From Mesostigma viride (Eukaryota; Streptophyta; Mesostigmatophyceae; Mesostigmatales; Mesostigmataceae): 64,000 nucleotides of DNA. Location of the stretch: NCBI GenBank assembly GCA_009746045.1, contig RPFO01000156.1, positions 1,669,381 through 1,733,380 of the forward strand, read 5' to 3'. The notes beneath the pieces are model-generated. The model did no database searches, had not been told where the DNA came from, and worked only from the letters and a program-made list of their open reading frames with translations. Positions 12,001-23,689 of this stretch are shown here, piece by piece; position 1 is the stretch's first letter; each line of letters starts with the position of its first letter. The position numbers and the translations under genes are program-made.

Positions 12001-15000
12001 GGTGTGGCATGGTTGGAGCCGGTTTGTGTGGGCGGTGGTGGGCGCGTTGGAACGCCAAAAGGCGCGTACTGGTTCGAAAGACGTCGATGCGGCTTTTTGT
12101 GCTGCGAATGAGCGCTTCTTGGAGGTGAGTACGTTGCTGCTGGTCCTTTTTAAAACCTCCCCCATAGTGCGCAAGAAGGCTTTTCCAGTCATTCGATGGG
12201 AATGCTGGCCTCGTTTTGTGGCGATCGAAGCACAGTTCCCCGTACCCATTTGTCCATTGTTGTTTCTGTGTCGTTGTGTCGCGCCTTTGCACCAGTTTCA
12301 ACTTTTTGCAGTTCAAGTATTACTTGACAGTTTATAGTTCTAGTGTTTGTTGGCTGTGCTGTGGGGGCCAGGCCGTAACCATGCGACAAGTGGGGGGAAT
12401 GGAACGCTCTCCTTACGACGAGTAGTCACCTGGGGAGCCTCAAGAGCATGAGTGATGAAGGGGGGATGCACATGGCATCAAGCTTCTGCTACCCCACCAA
12501 GGACATGCGTGGTGGCCAGTATATATTGCATGAATCCATGGTCAGACAGTCACCTGGGTACGCATGGTCCGCATGGTCCCCGCATGGTGCTGGGGCCCTG
12601 CGGGGATTCACGGGCACACGCACTCCCTGTAAACTGACAGGTGTCACTGCCCCATCGGGCTGTTTGCACGAGCATGCGCATGCTGCATGTGCGGTTGGCG
12701 GCACCAATTGGATGGTGCCTTGCGCGCAGGTCTGGCCGCACGCCGTGCACACGGACTTTTTCGTGGTACCCGGCCAGGATGTACCCTGGTTGAAACCAGA
12801 GGAGAAGCGGGAGCCGCTCCCCGATGATCCGCTGCACGCGCTGCTGCACCGGGAGGCGTTCTACCGGCAGGCGGCCGACTTCTGGAGGGGCGGGATCCTG
12901 TCGGCAACGCGGCACTGCCTGGAGGTCCTGCAGCCTTGCCTCTCTCTTGGAGGGCCATTCGCTGTCACGCCCATGAATGCGCAGTCCCACAGGCGGGACG
13001 GGTATCCCAGGGCGGCCAGCTCGCGGTACGAGGTGTTCTCCAGATCTGGGTTGAAGGACTTTGGGGCGGTGGCGCGCACGGCAGGCCGACTGCGCATGCT
13101 GCTGCTGTGCCACCAGCTGACGGGCTTCCTGCTCGATGTCCAACAGACGCGGTCCAGCATCGCTTTCACATCCGTCACAAGGGAGGTGCTCGGCGACCAG
13201 GCAGCACATTCGGCGGCGGGGGAAGCGGTCATGGAAGCAGTGTTGCTGCCACAGCTGGCGTGCCTGGAGCAGCAGGGGGCAGCATTAGGGCTGCTGCGTG
13301 CCAGTTGCCAGGGCCAGGGTGGCACATGTGCTGATCCGTCGGACCATAGTGACAAGCAGGATGAGCAGGATGGTTCGGACCACAAGAGGCCCATCTCAAG
13401 CAGTCTTTCCAAAATGTCCGACCAATCTGCTTCTGAATCGGACAGCCCCACGGATTACCTGGCCATCCTGCGAGGCATCGTGGACGAGCACCTGAAGCAT
13501 GGGCTCAACGGCATCCAATGCTCGAGGGACCCAACCCTCCCTGACATGTCGCGCCCAGTAAGCCTGGACGCCGTGGCCAGGGTGATGCTGCTCGCGCCTG
13601 GGAACCTGGACGGCCAGTGGCTGACATTGCACCTGGGCAAGGTCACCCAGGGTGAACCGTTTCGGGTGCCCAGGTCAGAGCTCGGCGAATCTGGGCCGGG
13701 GGGTCAGGAGTTGCTCGACTTGCGGTCGTACATGCTCGAGGCTGCCAAGCACGAGCTGTCGGCGAGGCGGGGCCTGAGAGACAGCCACGTGGGCTACGAG
13801 CTCAGCCATTATGGCGCGACCGAAATCGGGCTGAGAACTTGCCTGTGCGCATATTATCAGCTGGACTGGTGCCGCCCAGGGTATTTCTCGCCCCTGGTCT
13901 TCATTACCTTGCTGGAGACGTATGTGGTGATGGCATGCGCGGTGTGCGGGGAGTTTGACGGCCTGGTTCTCCCGGGGCCCCTGGCGGTCAGCGCGATGGC
14001 GGGGCATGAGGCCGTCTACAGCGTGGCGCTACGGCACGCGCTGTCGCCGCAGCAAAAGGCTCGTATTCAACAGCTGCTGTCCCACGCCCTGCACGACGTC
14101 ATACTCTGCATGCTGTCGCGGGACGCGGAGCAAACAGTGGAGTGGCTGAAGCTCCAGACACCAACCACAAACCACCGTGGAGGAGGCGGTAGGTCCCTCA
14201 ATGCAGGTGCAGGGGATGCCACCGCGCAGGGCATGGGATCCGCCCTCCGAGGCCAGGCAGAGATGGAGGCGGTGGTGATCCTGCGCCTCGTCACCTTGGC
14301 GTTGGTCGTGGGCGTCAATGCCGCGCGGGTGGGTCTCACAGATGCGGAGACAAAGGTCCTCGCCACCCTGAACAAGATGACCAACTTCTGGACCCACCTC
14401 TCCAAGCTGCAGAAACCCCCACCTACCCACATGTCTACTGGCCTTCGCCACTTGTGCCGTGTGGTATACGGATGGAAGCCGGAGCAGCAGCCATGGCAAT
14501 TCCGCCGTCAAGCTGCCTCCCTGCTGGGAGCTGGCGGTGTCTGGGTAAGCCTACTGTGCAGGCAAGGGAATCCTGTCTCGTGGCGGATGCCAGACACGGT
14601 CTCCAAGCTCCGGCGGGCGGTGGTGGAGACGAGCGACGGCATGTTTGAGCTTCCGTCGGAGCTCGTGCCCGCTTTTGAGAGGCTCCCAGGGGAGGACTCG
14701 GGCTGTTTGGCACAAGACGCGCACGGAGCCACCCCAGGCAAGCGGATCCCGCAGGCATCCGGAGCACTGCAGGGCGAGCAGGACTCTGAGCTAGTTGCCG
14801 CAGCAGAGATGCCCTCCGAGTCAAAAAACAAAAGAGGGGGAGTGGGGGAGGGAGAGGGAGAGGGAGAGCTGCCAGATGACTCCAATTATGGTGACCCATA
14901 CTCTGTCGAGTCGGGTGCTGAACTCTCAGGGCTCGAAGGTAGACCTGACGATGGGGATCTGCGCTCCGGCACGTTGGATGACGAGGCGGAGGGCGGGCCG

Positions 15001-16402
15001 ACCAGGGGCTCGCTGGACCTGAGCAAGCTGGAGGGGCAGGCTGCGGCGCCAGCAGCCAGCGAAGCCCTCCTGTTGCCTCAGCTCTGTGTGGATCGAACCA
15101 AGTTTCTATTGGCAAAGGCCCGGAAGAGGCTGGTGGTTCCACTGACCCGACAGCAGCGACTCGTGAGGGAGGTGGAGACGGCCAAGCGGAGGCTGCTGCG
15201 CGTGTGCGATGATGGGGCAGGGGAGGAGGGAGGCGCGGCAGGACAGGCTGGAACAGAGCTAAAGGAGGAGGATGCTCGATGGCGGGGAGGACACGTTCTA
15301 GGGCAGCTGGTGGTGCCCATGGCTGGGATGACACCAGCAAAAATCGCCTTGTACATGAGCGTGTTCAAGTCCGGCGCGTGCCCTGCGCTGGTGGGTGATG
15401 CCTGCTGCCCGCGGGGAAGTGCATGCATGCATAGACCCGCTTTAAGGTTGTGGCTGGACATTCATTGTGGTACAGTTTCATACTTGGGCTAGTTCTCCCT
15501 AGCAGACCGCGATGACCTCCTTGTGTCTTAGAACTTTTCCCTGTCGGTACTTGATAGTCACTTGGACTGGCTAGGACGTATGAACTAGGCCTTGCAGGCA
15601 GACACAGTGCTGTGCTTTTGAGAGGACACGGCCTTTGGTCACATTCATCTGCAAGACATGCAGCTCACATTTCTGCAAGGCCGTGTGAGTAGTGCGATCC
15701 TGATGGTGAACCTCCCAAAACGTGTGGTGCATGCGTCCGGTTGGGAGCGCTCTCTTCACCGTTGAACGGTCGGCGTGACTCCTCTGTGCAGCATTTTCAT
15801 TTATGAGTCCACGGTGTGCTTGTTTCTGGGCAGCCAGGGAGTTTGGGCGATCATGCAGTCGGTTGCTTGGGTGAGCTCACTTTTGATCCATGAAGCCTCC
15901 CACGATCATCGTATAGTTTTCAATTATTCCGTTTGTACAATTGGTATGCTTAGTCATCGAACGTTCAATGCATGTGACACTGCCTTGAATCAGGGTGTCG
16001 TACTTGTAGCCAAAACCACTTTTTATTCCTAGTCCACTAAGTACTAGTTGGCTAGGCTGTGTGGTGAAATATGCTTCCTGCATGCAGGCCAATGCAGAGG
16101 ATGCACTTCCCGTCCTGAGCCGCCTAATCCTGAAGTTGAGCGAGCGCAGTGCGGATGGTGTGGTGGTTGACGCCCTCTATGACCGGGAGGAGGAGCTGAA
16201 AGGCTTCTTGAGTGAGAGTGGGGACGGTCTTAGCCCTGCAAACGATAAAAAGCATGCAGCTCTGTGCATCCAGTGGCTGCAGAGCCGGGCTCGCGAGTTG
16301 AATGTTTTTCTCCGAAATCTAAACAAGGAAATGGAACGTGCAAATGAGGGGTTCCTCGAGGGAAGGGGCCTGCCAGAGATCAAGGCAGGCCGTGGTGTGT
16401 GA
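1..16402 (+). CDS. Giant composite SF1 helicase (UPF1-like C-terminus + UvrD/TRANK1-like), 5' truncated by window
   Basis: Exons seen: 323-559, 1516-1835, 3647-5228, 5644-5736, 6016-6147, 6703-6816, 8133-8291, 9807-11393, 11804-12124, 12730-15390, possibly 15838-15870, and 16088-16402 (stop TGA). All phases join without frameshift. The first exon is the end of a UPF1/SEN1-type helicase (NVAITRARHMCIVLGN, motif VI). Exon 3647-5228 has a UvrD-type Walker A (GRSGTGKTT), an acidic insert, motif II YVDEVQDL and motif III FAGDTAQT. Exons 5644-6816 carry NFRSHRG and LTALESKGLEFKDVL; exon 9807 opens with motif VI LYVVSTRARQ. TPR-like helical repeats and a long helical C-terminal region follow. This order (UPF1-like then TRANK1-like) matches large plant proteins known to me as TRANK1-like. 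The intron after 6147 appears to use a GC donor (CAG|GCAAGC). Substrate is unknown; an RNA or R-loop role is inference. About 2,500 codons are visible and the N-terminal part lies upstream. Confidence 0.88.
1292..1459 (+). mobile_element. SINE-like insertion (copy S1) in helicase intron
   Basis: This 168-bp element is flanked by a perfect 10-bp target-site duplication, ATGGCTGCTG, at 1282-1291 and 1460-1469. It ends in a (TTAA)n tail. Its body matches the segment at 24402-24570 over nearly its whole length (shared CCCTGGTGCACCTAGAGCAA and CACCCTTGCAGGAAGTAG). Just before the tail lies a hairpin at 1415-1437 with stem ACTCC/GGAGT and loop CAAC, shared with the LINE-B 3' ends near 42.5-43.0 kb. 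It has no coding capacity. A SINE mobilised by LINE-B is the simplest reading; I see no clear pol III promoter. Confidence 0.75.
2202..2219 (+). repeat. Poly(A) tract
   Basis: A run of about 18 A follows TTAATT in the helicase intron. It could be the tail of an old retroinsertion, but no target duplication was found. Confidence 0.5.
2380..3530 (-). mobile_element. 5'-truncated non-LTR retroelement with restriction-like endonuclease domain, antisense in helicase intron
   Basis: The minus-strand ORF at 2570-3529 (319 codons) lies wholly in the 1836-3646 intron of the helicase gene. It contains a zinc-knuckle-like C-x2-C-x9-H-x3-C motif (CGRCGLALATTGTHYIAC). A PD-(D/E)xK-type core follows: RPDITVLDYDG, LIDVSV, then DKFASYG and VIPFVLQEFGAMG. 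This order is typical of the C-terminal endonuclease of R2/CRE/NeSL/Dualen-type retrotransposons. No reverse transcriptase is present, so it is a 5'-truncated copy or a domesticated remnant. The reading frame is intact over the whole domain. The outer limits given are approximate because I found no target duplication. Confidence 0.72.
6855..7790 (+). repeat. G-rich (GGGGGA-type) minisatellite filling a helicase intron
   Basis: Almost 0.9 kb of G4-6A units lies on the coding strand of the intron 6817-8132. The run is punctuated by an ~80-bp less regular block (GTGGAGGGCAGCGGGCGG...) that occurs near 6876 and again near 7278. This indicates an internal duplication of about 400 bp. Every 20-30 bases could supply a four-tract G-quadruplex, and the array is pure purine over long stretches, so triplex formation is also possible. 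All six frames are open through much of it because of composition; this is not coding. Confidence 0.9.
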
Positions 16403-16590
16403 GGCCAGTGACATGTGGAGCAGCACCATGCTCCACATGTCGCATGCTGGGCTCATTGCTGGGCATTCAGGCATCAATCAGTCCACAAGCCGCCGCATGT
16501 GGATTGGATGCTGTGACGCTGCCAGCATGTATATCGTGTGCATATGTCATTCAGATTCAAGTGTGTGCCTTTGGAGTGACTGGGAACATT

Positions 16591-17010
16591 ATGGGTCGCT
16601 AGCTGCGAGATTCAGTCCATTGCCTGGCTGGGTGACAAACCCATGAACTTGCCGCTGCCTGAGTGAGATCATCATTATCATTTGAGTTAGTTTTTTTAGG
16701 CATGCATTCAGAGGAGAAGTGAGACTTCAAGGGGCAGTTAGTTGGTCTGCAACTATCATATACTGCATGAGCATCTGTGAATGAGTTTATACTTCAATTT
16801 CTTTTCTGCTTGATCATGATTTTATCTGTTGCATTCATATGGATATAGAGTGTGCTAGTTATTCTGCTATATCATTGCTCTGTGCTTTTGCTAGTTATTT
16901 TGCTATATCATTGCTCTGTGCTTTCTCAAAAGTTTTTATTTTAATGTGGAAAATAAAAATGTTGCGCATTTTCTATCACAAGTTTCTTTCCAGCGTTGCT
17001 AACATTATTT
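16591..17010 (+). repeat. ~400-bp direct repeat, copy 1
   Basis: It begins ATGGGTCGCTAG and matches 18788-19162 closely, including GAGATTCAGTCCATTGCCTG and the end CAGCGTTGCTAA. Copy 1 has an extra ~40-bp internal tandem duplication (TAGTTATT-TGCTATATCATTGCTCTGTG) absent from copy 2. It starts about 190 bp after the helicase stop codon. Function is unknown; an LTR-like or segmental duplication origin is possible. Confidence 0.8.
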
Positions 17011-18787
17011 CCGTGTTTTTTTTTTTAATTAGAACGCGACATATCGCGTTGTAAGCTTTTTTTAGAACGCGTATAGCACCTAAGGAAATTTTTTTCATGG
17101 TCATGTATATACTTTCCTGAAAGCCCATAAATCAAATTTGTTTTTTAGCTACTCTGAGACCTAGAACATGCTAATTCATTAGAGAGATATACTGGTTTGA
17201 ATACAGGGGGGTCTGACCATGACCGCGATTTGTTGACCCTAGGTCACAAGTCATGTGCTTATTCACAAATGGTTCATGAAAAAAATCTGGCTTCTTGCAC
17301 GAGCTATGGGTAACATATGCAGGCTTGGTGGAACAAAACTCAGGCCCATTGGGCCACTGGAGCTTTTTTTCATTAGCATCACAAACACAACGCAGTACAA
17401 CGCAGTGGGAAAAATGAGAGCCCTTCACAACATGACACAACGACACGAGCCCCATAAATGGGGCCATAGTGAGCAATGATGGAGGGTCAAAACGTTGAAA
17501 ATAGGTGTTGTATAAGTTATACAGCATCAAACATGCATCAAACATCATGACTGGATCACCTAATATGACTCAATCAGGCAGCCATAGCCAAAGCATCATC
17601 CACTCTCACAACGTGTTAAGCACATGCCTCGAGGGAACGGAGGTGCTGGGTTTTCTTCCATAACGCATGCAATACGGAAAGAAAGAGGCACGTGTAATGC
17701 AAGCTAGGCTTGGATAGGTTGAGTGATCCATGAGCTTACATGCAGGCAAAGATGACGCTGGAATGCATGCTAGCAAATGGTGGCAAGATGCTAACGATAC
17801 ATGATTATACACCATGATTATGGGCACCTAGCTGATCTTCTTGCACAAATATCAACGCAATGTAAACCATCAACATCCAATCCTCACGATATATGCACGG
17901 CTTGACGACGTATACAGCACCTAAATAATGCAAAACTGCAACCTGCTATGGCTGACATGCAAGCAACGTCGAGTAGGATGCATGGCGGTCTTAGAGAGGC
18001 TGGACAGAGGTCGGTAGAAAAAAGTGGAAAACTGGCAGAAACTAGGTAGAAACACGATATACTTACGCCTGCAAGCACTATTGAGCCGGTGGCAGAGGCC
18101 ACTTCCAGGAAAATACAGCATCATTACCGTAGCAATAGCCACGGTCACGCCTTACGCTATTTGCAGGCACCATCATGCCCGGAGCTACCCAATAAAAGTC
18201 AGCACAAATCTCGGTTTAGCCGAGAGTCCGGGCGTTCGGAATGAATAAACATGTGTTAAGAAGTCGAAACACCATGGAAACTGATACCAAGCATGGTGCC
18301 GCAGCAGACCCGAGTCTTGACGTAATAATATGTATGCCGGTCGGTTTCCAGGGTTTCCGCATGAAAGTTGGGTGCATGAGAAATTGGAAAAAACTACGTT
18401 CCTTTGCCCCAGTACCTCAACAAACTCGTAGAAACCTAATTATCAACCTTTGAACGCATATCATCATGGTAGGCCACCCAACAGCCACTGAAATTCGCGC
18501 GAAAACTGGTGAAATCTACCTGCCGCCATCGCCGTCCGCTTCACCTTCGTCCCGCGAAAATGCCTGATTTCAGTGGTACATATTTGTTTGCAGCTGTCAC
18601 AAAAAAAAAAAAAAAAAAAACCAGGATTTTTCTTGAATTCTATGAGATGTTTCTGACCTATGTTGAAAGTTTCAGACCAAAAATCGCATGTTTCACTAGT
18701 GTTGCCACGTGTCAGATTACAACCAAATACATCGCGTTCTAACCCTACAACGCGATGTATCGCGTTGTGAAAAAACACGGGATCGAT
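17011..18787. other. Non-coding segment between direct repeats, with AACGCGAT palindromes at its edges
   Basis: The segment starts CCGTGTTTTTT and ends AAAAAACACGG (inverted ends). Just inside the left edge is AACGCGACATATCGCGTT (17033-17050). Just inside the right edge, 18726-18771, are three arms of the same motif (ACATCGCGTT, AACGCGATGT, ATCGCGTTGT); the last two form a perfect 10-bp inverted repeat around a 2-base spacer. A poly(A) run lies at 18601-18620. No convincing ORF is present. It may be a non-autonomous transposon or the internal part of a degenerate LTR-flanked element; no target duplication was established. Confidence 0.5.
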
Positions 18788-19162
18788 ATGGGTCGCTGCG
18801 AGATTCAGTCCATTGCCTGGCTGGGTGACAAACCCATGCACACTGCCTGAGTGAGATCATGATTATCATTTGAGTAAGTGTTTTTAGGCATGCATGCAGA
18901 GGAGAAGTGAGACTTCAAGGGGCAGTAAGTTGGTCTGCAACTATCATATACTGCATGAGCACCTGTGAATGAGTTTATGCTTCAATTTCTTTTCTGTTTG
19001 ATCATGCTTTTATCTGTCGCATTCATGTGGAGAGAGTGTGCTAGTTATTTTGCTATATCATTGCTCTGTGCTTTCTCAAAAGTTTTGATTTTAATGTGGA
19101 AAATCAAAATGTTGCGCATTTTCTATCACAAGTTTCTTTCCAGCGTTGCTAATATTATTTCC
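18788..19162 (+). repeat. ~400-bp direct repeat, copy 2
   Basis: This is the partner of 16591-17010, differing by scattered substitutions and lacking the internal ~40-bp duplication. LINE-A is inserted just beyond its right end. Confidence 0.8.
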
Positions 19163-19978
19163 ATGATTCATAGTGAGTGGCAAAGAATTACCGCCTGCTG
19201 CCGCCCGTGCAGGCGACGTCCCGCAGGCGCCAGCCATACGGGAGAAGGAACGGGCATGCAACTCTCAGGCTATGGAGTCTGCCGCCAAGAAACATGGGCC
19301 TAAATCCCCCCGCGGCCACACTGGCACGGCCCGGGCCCTGTTCGTCGCAGCCCCTGCCGACTCGGGGCACACCGCTACTGAAGTCCGCAATGCACCCTTC
19401 GACGCTGCGGCATTTGCTAACGGCACAGCTAATGTGCAAACCCTTCTGACCTTGTCTACGCTGGACCTCGTAGTGGCTCTGCTCTCCGAGATTATGCAAC
19501 AAGGCCGGCCCCTACTCTGGCCTCAGCCACCGCCTGGGCTCACCGCCATTACCCCGGTTACCGACCCCAAGGACTTGACCTCACTCAAGAAAAGTGAGTT
19601 GCGCGTCGTTGCCACGACGACGCTGCTGGGAAATTCGGAACTGCTCGGCCAGTATCCGGATCTGCAGCAGCAGCAGCCCTTGCCGGTACGGTGGCGCAAA
19701 AGCTTGCCACGGAGCTGATAAATTCTGATCTCGCAGGCCACTTGGCTGCGGCGATCGAGGACAACGTGGCGGACAAGGTGGCGGCCCAGGTCGTCGGCAC
19801 TCTGACGGAGGCGGTTGCCGGCCGGCACCCTAGCGGCGCAGGTGGAGGCGGTGCCCTATGCGCGTTGAAAAGTACTATGTTATCTCACGCCGCACACACG
19901 TCCCCGCCAGCCTCCCCCCAACCCCCTGCCGACACCGCGGGTCCCCGGCGGCCCCTGCTGGGCCAACGCCGGCACCAC

Positions 19979-20845
19979 TCGCTGCGCATCGCTACCTACA
20001 ATGTCCGCACCCTGCCCGGGGGAGATGCCCCCCGGCCGCGGGCCAACGAGCTTGTTCACTACTGCCGCCTATATGGCATTGATGTGCTTGGGGTCCAAGA
20101 GCACCGACGCTCCTTTGAGGGCCCCGTTCAGCGTGTCACCCTCGCACTACAATGGCAACTGCTGTGCGGCCCGGCGCATGCACCGGGTCAGGGAGGAGTG
20201 GGCCTGCTGTGCTCCCCCGGCCACCGCTGCCGCCCAGCTCGTGGACCACAAACTTTGCTCTAATCGGATCCTTCAGTGCACTTTCCGCTCCCTTGAAGGA
20301 CGGACCCCCATTATGCTCTCGGTAATTGTTGGATATATGCCCCACATGCTGGGCACCCGGCCGAGGACCGCGCAGCGTTCTTCAACCAGCTGCTCGACAT
20401 AGAGAAACAGATCCCACGTCAGTACATCGTTGCCATCTTGGTGGATGCCAACGCGACCCTGCCCGTGGGCCGCAGGGGCTGCATGTATGCGCCGCGCCTA
20501 ACCGATATAACCTAAAAATGCATGGCGCAATGCCAACACCCCCCTACTTGAGCAACTGCTCACTGAGGGGGACTTGACTGCTGCCAATACGCTGTTTGCT
20601 AAACCGCCTGATGCACTAGTGACCTTTGTGGGCCCCATGCGCAGGGCGGCTGGCTCGATGCTCCCTCGGCGGCGATGTGTATGCTTGGACTACATACTTG
20701 TGCGCAAGTGCTGGCGCACTTCCGTCATCGATGCCCGTACGCTGACCACCCCCAGTGTCGCATCGGATCACCGCATGGTCACCGCAACCTTGCGCCTACG
20801 TCTTCAGGCCCCTGCGCGCCGCCGCCCCCGGCCCCGCCCTGCATG
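19979..20845 (+). pseudogene. LINE-A endonuclease (EEP/APE) domain, frameshifted
   Basis: The domain is split over three frames: 19979-20263 (TYNVRTL, VQEHR), about 20290-20510 (VIVGYMPHMLG, then a second-frame stretch with VDANATLP), and 20620-20845 (LDYILVRKC, SDHRM). Catalytic signatures N, E and SDH are recognisable. At least two frame changes and a stop at about 20513 separate the blocks. Confidence 0.75.
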
Positions 20846-21447
20846 ACTGGACCTGCTTACGCCCCGTCTGTGGGCGCAGGGAGAAGTGGTCAGCGGATGA
20901 GATACGCCGCGATGCAATCAGGTCTGCCTTCGTGGACGCGCAACCTTTGATGTACCTGGACGCAGATCGCGGTGTAGATCTCACGCCACCCTACGAACTG
21001 TTCATGCGATCGGTGGAGCTTGGCTCTAAGCTTCTCCCCGAGCAACCCCGCGCCCGACCAGCCCCGCTCTACCTGCGCGACGCCCGGGTGGTTGCCGCCC
21101 GGCTTGCCGGCTAGCGCAGGCCCGCCGCCGCGGGGAGGACCTGTAACCGTACCAGGAACGGCTTACTCAAGCATATACTGCCGCACATGCGGAGGAGGTG
21201 GAGACACTTGCCGCCGAAATCAATCGCCACACGGCCGCCAACCAGCACAAGGCGGCCTGGCGCTCTCTCAACCGTCTCACCGGACGGCGGGAAACGCAAC
21301 GGGCTGACATCCCAGGCACCCCCAGTGAACGCCTTGAGATTTGGTTCAGCTCCCAGGCCAAACTATCGGGGGCCCCTGGCCCGCCCCCCCCGCTTGCATG
21401 ACCCCGCTGCAGCTGCACGCCCTGCGGCCTGAGCCGAGGCGGCCCCA

Positions 21448-22392
21448 TTGAGCCCCCGCAGGCGCCCACCAGCGAGACGGACTACCTGGTCCCACCGCTC
21501 TCCGGCCCCCTGGTGGACGGCCCCCACGACGAGTGGACTCCCCAGGAATGGGCTGCTGCCATCTCCACCCTCCGCAATGATGCTGCCATGGGAGTGGACA
21601 ATATTTCACCGGAGGTGGTTAAGATGCCTGAGCTTGAGCCCTTCCTCCGGGGTGTTTGCAACCGGATTCTACGAGATGGCCTCCCCCCGCCGACGTATTG
21701 GAAGACCGCTGTCCGGGTCATGCTCTACAAGGGCAAGGGGTCCGCCGCGGATACCGGCAACTACCGCGGCGTATGCCTCCAAAGCGGCTGCGTGCTGAAA
21801 GTCTTCATCAGTGCGTCTCCTGCTGAAGCGTATGCGCGCCAGCCTCGATCCCCACCTATAGGTGAGTCCCAGATGGGCTTCCGTGTTGGTCGCAATTGTG
21901 TTATGGTCACTATTACCGCGCGCCGCCTGATCGATGAAGTGGGCCGCCTGGCCCCCGGCCTCTTGCCATTGCTATTGATCTTCGTGGATTACACCAAGGC
22001 ATTCGATACGGTACGTTACATGGGACGCCCTGTGGGTGGTCCTTCACCTGTTCCGTGTCCCATCGTACATCGTTGAGATCATCCGCCAGTTCTATGAAGG
22101 GTCCCAAGCCCAGGTCGGTACCGCCGACGGCGTCACTCCGGCGTTCCCCCTGCACACCGGGGTGTGGCAGGGCTGTGTGCTCTCCCCATATCTATTCATC
22201 ATTATGGTGGACTATATTATGCGGCGTGCCCAAGCCCGCTTCGCCCGGGTGGAGGGGCGCCCGCCGGGGATCGAGGTCACGGAGTACGCCAGCTACGGCG
22301 GGGTTGACCCACCCTACCGCCTGAGCGATCTGATCTACGCTGATGACACGACACTCGTGGAAACCCCGGAGTCAGCCCGCAACTCTGGCTAG
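21448..22392 (+). pseudogene. LINE-A reverse transcriptase, frameshifted
   Basis: The first block is 21513-22014 (MGVDNISPEVV, WKTAVRVMLYKGKG, GNYRGVCLQS, IFVDYTKAFDTV). A frame change near 22020 leads to the second block, 22036-22392 (FPLHTGVWQGCVLSPYLF, YADDTTLVE). The YADD catalytic pair is intact, but a stop follows shortly after. The connected 'thumb' region continues at 22420-22680 and resumes after a nested insertion at 23003. Confidence 0.82.
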
Positions 22393-22686
22393 ACAGCTTA
22401 TCACTGGAAGCGCGGGCGGTGGGGCTTATGATCAGCAAGAAAACGGAGGTCATGGCCATCGGCTTCCCTGCTGGGATAGCCCCACCCACCCTCCTCTTGC
22501 TGGACGGCAGCCCCGTCCCCCCGGCGACTCGCTTCAAGCTCCTTGGCAGCTGGCTTCCCTCCACGTACGGCCGACGCCATCAACACCCGCATTGGCCAGG
22601 CCTGGGTGGCCCTCCGCCGCCTCAACAGGTTCTGGACCTGTCGCTACCTGAGTGAGCGACGCAAGCGCATTCTGTTCAAGGCCCTT

Positions 22687-23002
22687 AATTAATTAATTAA
22701 TTAATTAAACTCGTGCTCCCGTTGGGGAGTCACGGAGCACCGAAGTGCTTTTAATCCCTGTGTGTGCACTACAGGAGAAAGGGCAGAGACTCCCAGTCTC
22801 CTTCATGCCAAAGGCATGCCCCAGCTGCATTCGGGCGCGCTAGCTAAACGGACACGCTAACGATCCGGCAGTCTGTGGGTGCAATAAGACCCATGTGAGC
22901 ATATCATAGCAAGGAGCGTGGGCAAGTAATCTGAACATAGCCAGGACGTAGCATGGCTGTACTAGGACTAGGCTAAGGCTATGGCTGGTTGTGTACCGTG
23001 CG
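22687..23002 (-). mobile_element. 316-bp nested retroinsertion in LINE-A (3' hairpin family)
   Basis: It interrupts the LINE-A C-terminal coding region between TCAAGGCCCTT at 22676-22686 and the same 11 bases at 23003-23013. Removing insert and one copy restores the ILFKALVLSILLYGCEAW reading. The element is in minus orientation: its (TTAA)n tail lies at 22687-22708 and the hairpin at 22712-22734 (stems CGTG/CACG and CTCCC/GGGAG, loop CAAC). The rest of the body has no ORF and does not resemble the S1/S2 bodies. Confidence 0.8.
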
Positions 23003-23689
23003 TCAAGGCCCTTGTCCTCAGCATCCTCCTTTATGGCTGCGAGGCGTGGACCCTGGACCAGGCGCTGAGCCAGCAGCTTGACGGCACCGTCACTCGAATG
23101 CTCCGTCATATCCTCGGCGTCCGCCTCCAAGAACGCCGCACCCGGGCCGAGCTCTACTGCGAGCTCCCTCTTGTCACCCATACCATCCGACACCGCCGCC
23201 TCCTCTTTGCCGGCCATCTTGCCCGCACAGACCAGGTGGATACCGATGTGGGCCCTGCCGGGGGGCTTAAGACGGGCCAACCAGGTAGACACCTCCTCCT
23301 ATGGCAGGGTCCCCTTGTCCCATAGCAACCCACTGGCAAACTTGCGCGCGCCGGGCACCGGCGCGGCGCGACCCGGACCTATGTGACACAGCTGCTTGAA
23401 GATGCAGGGCTTCTGGGACTATCCGTACTCCGCGCCCGCATGATTGACAAGGGGAAATGGGTTACCATCTGCGATAAGCACCTTCCCGAGGGGTATGCTC
23501 CTGTTTTCTCCCCACGGGCCCCGCGGCCCGTTGCTAGCCAGGGTAGAAGTCCGCAGGTGGAGGTTATTGGTCCTGAGGATAGCCGCTACACTACCGCCTC
23601 GTCTGCCATTACAGTAGAGGGCAGCTCGGATGAGGATTACATCCCCATCTAGAGTGCTTAACGGTTGGGGGATGATGCAGACGATATTT

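Noticed and set aside
14435-15340. 301-codon antisense ORF opposite the long helicase exon
   Set aside because: Pro/Ala-rich shadow of GC-rich coding sequence on the other strand.
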